Positions 6,007 to 9,962 of a stretch of DNA of 9,962 bases are shown here, in pieces. The notes beneath the pieces were generated by a model, which was given only the letters and a program-made list of their open reading frames with translations, was not told the origin of the DNA and searched no databases. Every line of letters starts with the position of its first letter. Positions within the stretch are counted from its first letter, which is position 1. This stretch comes from Bacteroidales bacterium (lineage in GTDB: Bacteria > Bacteroidota > Bacteroidia > Bacteroidales > UBA7960). The stretch is from assembly GCA_007132395.1 (NCBI GenBank), contig SLOR01000363.1, forward strand, positions 1-9,962. Direction: 5' to 3'. A program made the translations under genes and the position numbers.

Positions 6007-6969
6007 ATGCGGAAACCCGGAATCGTCATTATACTCTTATTTGTTTTTAGCCTTGCCGCCCGTGGCCAACAGCAAATGACCCTGAATCAGTATATTGAAA
6101 CCTATAAGGATGTGGCAATGGAAGAAATGCGGCGACATGGCATACCTGCCAGCATCAAGCTTGCCCAGGGCATCCTGGAGTCAGGTTTCGGAAATAGCGA
6201 TCTGGCCGTACTGGCCAACAACCATTTCGGCATTAAATGCCATGGCTGGCCGGGCAGGACATATTACAAGGATGACGATGAACCCGATGAGTGTTTCCGT
6301 GCTTACGATAATCCCCTGCAATCGTTTTACGATCACTCGGAGTTCCTTACCGGCAGGCCCCGTTATGCCGGACTTTTTGAGCTGAACGTAATGGATTATA
6401 AAGCCTGGGCAAGGGGTTTGCGACAGGCCGGATATGCAACTAACCCCCGTTACCCTGAGCTGCTTATTGGTGTAATTGAGCGCAACAGCCTGTATAAATA
6501 TGACCGAAAGGCCATGGAAACAATGGCAGATTCGCGCCCCGGCACTACTGCTCCTGCCGCACGTCCGGCACGTACAACAAGGACACAGCCTGCCCCGGAC
6601 GAATTTCCTTCTGTGGGTGTGGGGCGTGAAATACATGAGAACAACCGGATTCGTTACGTGTATGCCCGCAGGGGAGACACGCCTGAAAGCATTGCGAAAG
6701 AGCAGGGGATGTGGCCACGCGAAATTTACAGGTACAACGACCTTGATGGCAATGCACGCTTCGAGCCAGGCCAGATAATTTACCTGCAACCCAAGAGAAG
6801 AAGGGCATCTGAACCCTATCATTTTGTAAAGCACGGGGAAACCATGTACGATATATCACAAAAATATGGCATTCGACTGCGAAATCTGTATCGCCTGAAT
6901 GCCATGGAAGAGGGTAGTGAGCCCCGCGTGGGGCAACGTATTCACCTGAGAAGAAGGGTCAGAAACTAA
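6007..6969 (+). CDS. Secreted GH73 glucosaminidase with two LysM domains
   Basis: With the ATG at 6007 this is a 320-residue exported peptidoglycan hydrolase. The signal peptide is MRKPGIVIILLFVFSLAARG, probably cut near residues 20-21. A GH73 beta-N-acetylglucosaminidase domain covers about 25-165, with the catalytic Glu in QGILESGFGNS (E58) and the typical NNHFGIKC, YDNPLQSFYDHSEFL and YATNP stretches. A Pro/Ala/Arg/Thr-rich linker (172-200) leads to two LysM modules, about 215-263 and 271-316, which bind glycan chains. The protein is strongly basic at its C-terminus. It should cut the GlcNAc-MurNAc backbone during growth or cell separation. Starts at 5977 or 5983 would add a polar extension before the signal peptide, so 6007 is preferred. 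The gene diverges from rsmG, and its stop codon lies 6 bp from the stop of the convergent TPR gene. Confidence 0.92.
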   Translation: MRKPGIVIILLFVFSLAARGQQQMTLNQYIETYKDVAMEEMRRHGIPASIKLAQGILESGFGNSDLAVLANNHFGIKCHGWPGRTYYKDDDEPDECFRAYDNPLQSFYDHSEFLTGRPRYAGLFELNVMDYKAWARGLRQAGYATNPRYPELLIGVIERNSLYKYDRKAMETMADSRPGTTAPAARPARTTRTQPAPDEFPSVGVGREIHENNRIRYVYARRGDTPESIAKEQGMWPREIYRYNDLDGNARFEPGQIIYLQPKRRRASEPYHFVKHGETMYDISQKYGIRLRNLYRLNAMEEGSEPRVGQRIHLRRRVRN

Positions 6970-6975
6970 AACTTT

Positions 6976-7500
6976 TCACGGTTCACCGCAGTGTATCCTG
7001 ATGTGGGGTTCGGCTTCGTTATACCCCAGCTCATAAGCCTGACGCAAATCGCGGCAGCCAGTGCTTAGTTGTCTGTTTTTGATTCTTGCCTGGCCGCGAT
7101 TAAAATACGCTTCTGCATAATCGGGATTGAGCAATATGGCCCGGTTGTAATCGGCAATCTCGCTGTTGGCACTGTAGCGCAGGCGGTACTTGGTGTATGC
7201 TCTCCAGAAAAAAACCTCCGCATCATTGGGGTATATCCTGATGGAGCGGTCAAAGTCAGTTTTGGCTCCCGCGTAATCTCCCGACTGAAATTTGGCATAA
7301 CCCCTGCCAAAGTGGGCCTGGTAAAGCATTTCGTAATCGGGTTGCAGGCGTATTATACTTGAAAAATCTTCAATAGCTCCGCGGTAATCGCCCAGTTCCA
7401 TTTTTGCAGTGGCCATGCGGGCAAAATCCCTTGCAGTCTGGCTGTAAGAGCCTGCAATAAACAGAATGGAAAACAAAATACTCAATGCTAAACTTCTCAT
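6976..7500 (-). CDS. Exported small TPR-repeat protein
   Basis: A 174-residue protein made of a signal peptide (MRSLALSILFSILFIAGSYSQ, cut near 20) and about four tetratricopeptide repeats, roughly 26-53, 60-93, 95-127 and 129-160. TPR hallmarks are clear: LGDYRGAIEDFSSIIRLQPDY, SGDYAGAKTDFDRSIRIYPND, and NRAILLNPDYAEAYFNRGQA. It is probably a periplasmic or outer-membrane-associated scaffold; no partner can be named. The frame stays open upstream to an ATG at 7605, but that 35-residue extension is Lys-rich and would bury the signal peptide, and a -7 element at 7589-7582 lies inside it, so ATG 7500 is chosen. It converges on the glucosaminidase gene with 6 bp between stops and follows comEC on the same strand after 134 bp. 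Confidence 0.85.
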   Translation of the reverse strand: MRSLALSILFSILFIAGSYSQTARDFARMATAKMELGDYRGAIEDFSSIIRLQPDYEMLYQAHFGRGYAKFQSGDYAGAKTDFDRSIRIYPNDAEVFFWRAYTKYRLRYSANSEIADYNRAILLNPDYAEAYFNRGQARIKNRQLSTGCRDLRQAYELGYNEAEPHIRIHCGEP

Positions 7501-7581
7501 TTTTTTTTGGGTTTTGATTTTATTGAATGCGTTGTTGGATGGCAATTCTCCAAGAAAATACCATGCCATACATCCATAAAA

Positions 7582-7589
7582 CAAAATTA
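7582..7589 (-). promoter_or_regulatory. Candidate -7 element of the TPR gene
   Basis: The minus strand reads TAATTTTG, a full match to TAnnTTTG, implying a leader of about 75 nt to ATG 7500. A T-run (7610-7607 on the minus strand) is the closest thing to a -33 element. Its position argues against the upstream ATG at 7605. Confidence 0.4.
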
Positions 7590-7634
7590 TGGATTTTTTT
7601 TGCATAAAAACTGTAGGAATATATCGGGGGTTTT

Positions 7635-9767
7635 CTACGGTTCTGCATCCTGCTGCAAGGCCAGGGTGAAAGCGCCCTGCTCACGCACCGACCAGCAGTT
7701 TAATCCTAATGCATTGCATTCTTCCATCCAGTTGCGGGTTCTGAAAATGTGATTGGTGGCATCAAAAACAATATGATGTGCAGGAAGGCTTGCAAATATC
7801 CTTTCCATGCTAAAAGCGGGATTGCCGGTTATGATAAGCACATCAATCTGACCGGTGAAAGTTACTTCAGTACTTAAATCCTGGTGCTTATCCAGTACTT
7901 TGAAAGTTTTATTTCCTGCATGGATAAATGCATCTTTCCGATAAATAGTACCATCGGCGAAGTAATTTGCAGAGTCGTTTAGTAAAATTGCACCTTTTGC
8001 TGCAGTGCCCATTCTTTGCCTGTTTTCGGAGGTGGCAAACAGCAGGTTTCTTTCGTTTTGTATAGCATTTTCACAAGCCCACATATAGCAGTTGTTACCG
8101 GTGTAAATATCCATAGCCAGCCCGTTTGTCAAATGGTAAACCACAAGCTTTTGCCTGTTTTGTTTTTCTATGAGCCTGTAAGTAAATGAGCTGCAAAGCA
8201 AAAGCAGGCCTGCCATGCCTGCCATTGCTGCGGTGCGTTTCTGACTTATAAAGAAAAGTGCAGTAAGTATGATGATTGTAAATATCAGGAGTGTTTCACT
8301 CATGGTGATGGAGATATTGTTACTGACAGAAGCTGGAAGTCCTTCAACAAAACGAACTGAAGAGTGCAACGCAAGCACCAGCAATGAAAGTGCTTTGCCT
8401 GCAAGCTGTGAAAGGAACCCAATTGGGGAAAGCAAGAACAGCAAGATGCCCGATTTAATGATAAGGCCTGTGAGAGGAATAACCACAAGGTTGGTTAGCA
8501 GGAAAAAATTAGGAAACTGATTGAAATAGTATACTGCCAGCGGGCCTGTGCCCAACTGGGCAGCCAGCGAAACGGTTATAATACCCCAGGCCTTATCCAA
8601 TATGGGGTTTTTGAAATACATCCATTTGTAAAAAACGGGTTGCAGCCACACGATACTTATCACGGCAATGTACGAGAGCTGAAAGCCAATGCGGCTGATG
8701 ATAAGGGGGTTTAAAAGTATCAGGATCAGGGCCGATGCTGCAAGGGTATTATAGATATTGGTAGATCGCCTGAAATTCTGTCCCAGTGCCACGAACGTAA
8801 ACATGGTTGAGGCCCGCATTACCGAGGGTGAGAAACCTGTAATGGCAGCATAAAACCAGATGAGGGCGATGATAGAGAGGGTTTTGAGTAACCTGCCGTA
8901 GGGGAGGCGTTTCATGAAAGCCAGCATGAAGTTCAATGCCAGGAAAATGATACCCACATGCAAGCCGGAAACACATAATATATGCATGGCACCTGCCCCT
9001 GCAAACTCACGGCGTAAATCCTCGTCGAGATAATCGCGGTATCCCAGCAGCAGGGCTGAGGCCACAGAAAATTCCCGCTCCCTGATGTTATTTTCTTCCA
9101 GAATATGCAATGCTCTGGTGCGCATTTGATGGGCCTTCTTCACAAAATAGCTTCCTTCATTTTGTCCGCTGAAGTACCATTGTCCGGAAGAGCGATATGC
9201 CTGGTGAAAAATATTCTGCCGGGCCAGGAATTTGCGAAAGTCAAAGGCATGGGGGTTGCGCGGGGGCTGAACTTCGTTTACCTGCCCGGAGAGAAAGAGT
9301 ACGTCGCCATAAGCAAGCCCGGCGGCAAGTGAATCTTTTTCCAGGTAAAGAATCAGTTTTCCCGTGGTGGGAGTTATAGCCGAATCCGTAAGTACATGAG
9401 TTACACTGCCCGTAATTTGCCAGGTATTGGTTTTTTCTGAAACGGGCTCGGTAAGCTTTATCCTTACCATAGACGCTTCCGTGGTAAAATTGCTGAAATG
9501 TCGGGAGTCATTCTGCTGGTTTCGTCCCTGTGCAAGAAAGTAGGCCGACACAAATAGAAACAGCATAGCATTGAAGCCGAAAGCAAAACGATAACGAAAG
9601 TTCTGCTGTGCCCACCTCTCTATCATGAGGGCTGAAAGGGCAAACACTCCTGCTGCTGCCCAATACACCCTTACCGGAATGTAAATTTCCAGGTGAATAT
9701 ACAACATCACGCCTGCCAGAACAGGTATGATGATTCTTACCATGGGTATATGGGAGAAGTGAGTCAT
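7635..9767 (-). CDS. comEC: ComEC/Rec2-family DNA uptake channel protein
   Basis: A 710-residue polytopic inner-membrane protein that in transformable bacteria moves single-stranded DNA into the cytosol. Two or three membrane helices occupy the first 80 residues, followed by a DUF4131/OB-fold-like periplasmic region (about 90-200). The Competence domain spans about 225-505 with its signatures HILCVSGLHVGII (262-274), the TGFSPSVMRAS stretch (310-320), and GFQLSYIAV (361-369), plus about eight helices. The C-terminal part (about 540-700) follows the layout of the ComEC metallo-beta-lactamase domain (LVVYHLTNG, IDVLIITGNP, HHIVFDATNH, W-S-V near the end), but the HxHxDH metal motif is absent, so nuclease activity there is unlikely. 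No comEA or comF lies nearby. Start ATG 9767 is preferred; ATG 9743 is possible. No clear -7 element is seen upstream. Confidence 0.93.
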   Translation of the reverse strand: MTHFSHIPMVRIIIPVLAGVMLYIHLEIYIPVRVYWAAAGVFALSALMIERWAQQNFRYRFAFGFNAMLFLFVSAYFLAQGRNQQNDSRHFSNFTTEASMVRIKLTEPVSEKTNTWQITGSVTHVLTDSAITPTTGKLILYLEKDSLAAGLAYGDVLFLSGQVNEVQPPRNPHAFDFRKFLARQNIFHQAYRSSGQWYFSGQNEGSYFVKKAHQMRTRALHILEENNIREREFSVASALLLGYRDYLDEDLRREFAGAGAMHILCVSGLHVGIIFLALNFMLAFMKRLPYGRLLKTLSIIALIWFYAAITGFSPSVMRASTMFTFVALGQNFRRSTNIYNTLAASALILILLNPLIISRIGFQLSYIAVISIVWLQPVFYKWMYFKNPILDKAWGIITVSLAAQLGTGPLAVYYFNQFPNFFLLTNLVVIPLTGLIIKSGILLFLLSPIGFLSQLAGKALSLLVLALHSSVRFVEGLPASVSNNISITMSETLLIFTIIILTALFFISQKRTAAMAGMAGLLLLCSSFTYRLIEKQNRQKLVVYHLTNGLAMDIYTGNNCYMWACENAIQNERNLLFATSENRQRMGTAAKGAILLNDSANYFADGTIYRKDAFIHAGNKTFKVLDKHQDLSTEVTFTGQIDVLIITGNPAFSMERIFASLPAHHIVFDATNHIFRTRNWMEECNALGLNCWSVREQGAFTLALQQDAEP

Positions 9768-9877
9768 CCGAAATTTTAATTTAGATTAAGTTAATTAAAA
9801 TTCAGATAAAAATCAAAATGATTATCCGCTTTCTTGCCAGTACTGATTCTAATGATAAATCGTTGACCCACCCCCGG

Positions 9878-9912
9878 GCACCCCTCCCTAAGAGCAGGGA
9901 GGGGAAAGGTGC
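9878..9912. repeat. Strong GC-rich hairpin beyond comEC
   Basis: A perfect 9-bp stem, CCCCTCCCT (9881-9889) with AGGGAGGGG (9896-9904), closes an AAGAGC loop; GCA (9878-9880) and TGC (9910-9912) can extend it across a 5-base bulge. It lies about 110 bp upstream of the comEC start in a stretch (9768-9962) without any gene. No U-tract follows immediately on either strand, so it does not look like a terminator. It resembles the short dispersed palindromes scattered in some Bacteroidota genomes, which is inference. Confidence 0.6.
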
Positions 9913-9962
9913 AAGCTTGATTCTTTTTTAATGCAGCTACCCATAATTACAAAACATGATAT

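Noticed and set aside
6181..6834. A 217-codon open frame on the - strand inside the glucosaminidase gene
   Set aside because: It is antisense to a clear GH73-LysM gene, is Cys-rich without domain logic, and is a coding shadow.
7501..7605. A 35-residue N-terminal extension of the TPR protein (start ATG 7605)
   Set aside because: It would place a Lys-rich stretch before a clear signal peptide, and the candidate -7 element lies within it; ATG 7500 fits better.
9878..9912. An intrinsic terminator at the right-edge hairpin
   Set aside because: No U-tract follows the stem directly on either strand; the nearest T-run on the + strand is about 18 bases away.

Overview
The window looks like a chromosomal segment of a member of the Bacteroidota, probably class Bacteroidia. 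Supporting signs are A-rich leaders without Shine-Dalgarno sequences, repeated matches to the Bacteroidota -7 promoter element (TAnnTTTG), a TM2-domain gene next to a DUF2752 gene, a periplasmic-TPR histidine kinase, a GH73-LysM hydrolase, and a ComEC whose C-terminal domain lacks the metallo-beta-lactamase motif. I cannot place it more finely without a database search.

Layout. Bases 1-249 hold no gene. They contain a cluster of short hairpin repeats (76-188) with a fixed GCTTGA loop, followed by a CTCTGCG-repeat stretch (203-231). Seven of the eight genes read leftward. In order along the window they are: a small DUF2752 membrane protein (250-663), a TM2-domain protein (763-1101), an orphan TPR sensor histidine kinase with a GTG start (1360-3267), the M20C aminoacyl-histidine dipeptidase PepD (3454-4914), the 16S rRNA methyltransferase RsmG (5154-5771), a small exported TPR protein (6976-7500) and ComEC (7635-9767). 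Only the secreted GH73-LysM glucosaminidase (6007-6969) reads rightward. It diverges from rsmG and converges on the TPR gene with just 6 bp between the stops. Bases 9768-9962 hold no gene but contain a strong GC-rich hairpin (9878-9912).

How the genes work together. Most appear to be independent units. Good -7 elements lie ahead of the TM2, pepD, rsmG, glucosaminidase and TPR genes, and pepD ends in a clear intrinsic terminator. The TM2 and DUF2752 genes may be co-transcribed. Functions cover peptide catabolism, ribosome modification, cell-wall remodelling, DNA uptake and sensing. I see no prophage, CRISPR array, defence island or biosynthetic cluster.

The gene content is ordinary. The most interesting signals are non-coding: the REP-like hairpin family at the left edge, where stems change with compensatory bases while the loop stays constant, a second type of hairpin at the right edge, an 18-bp palindrome ahead of the kinase gene, and a structured leader ahead of pepD.
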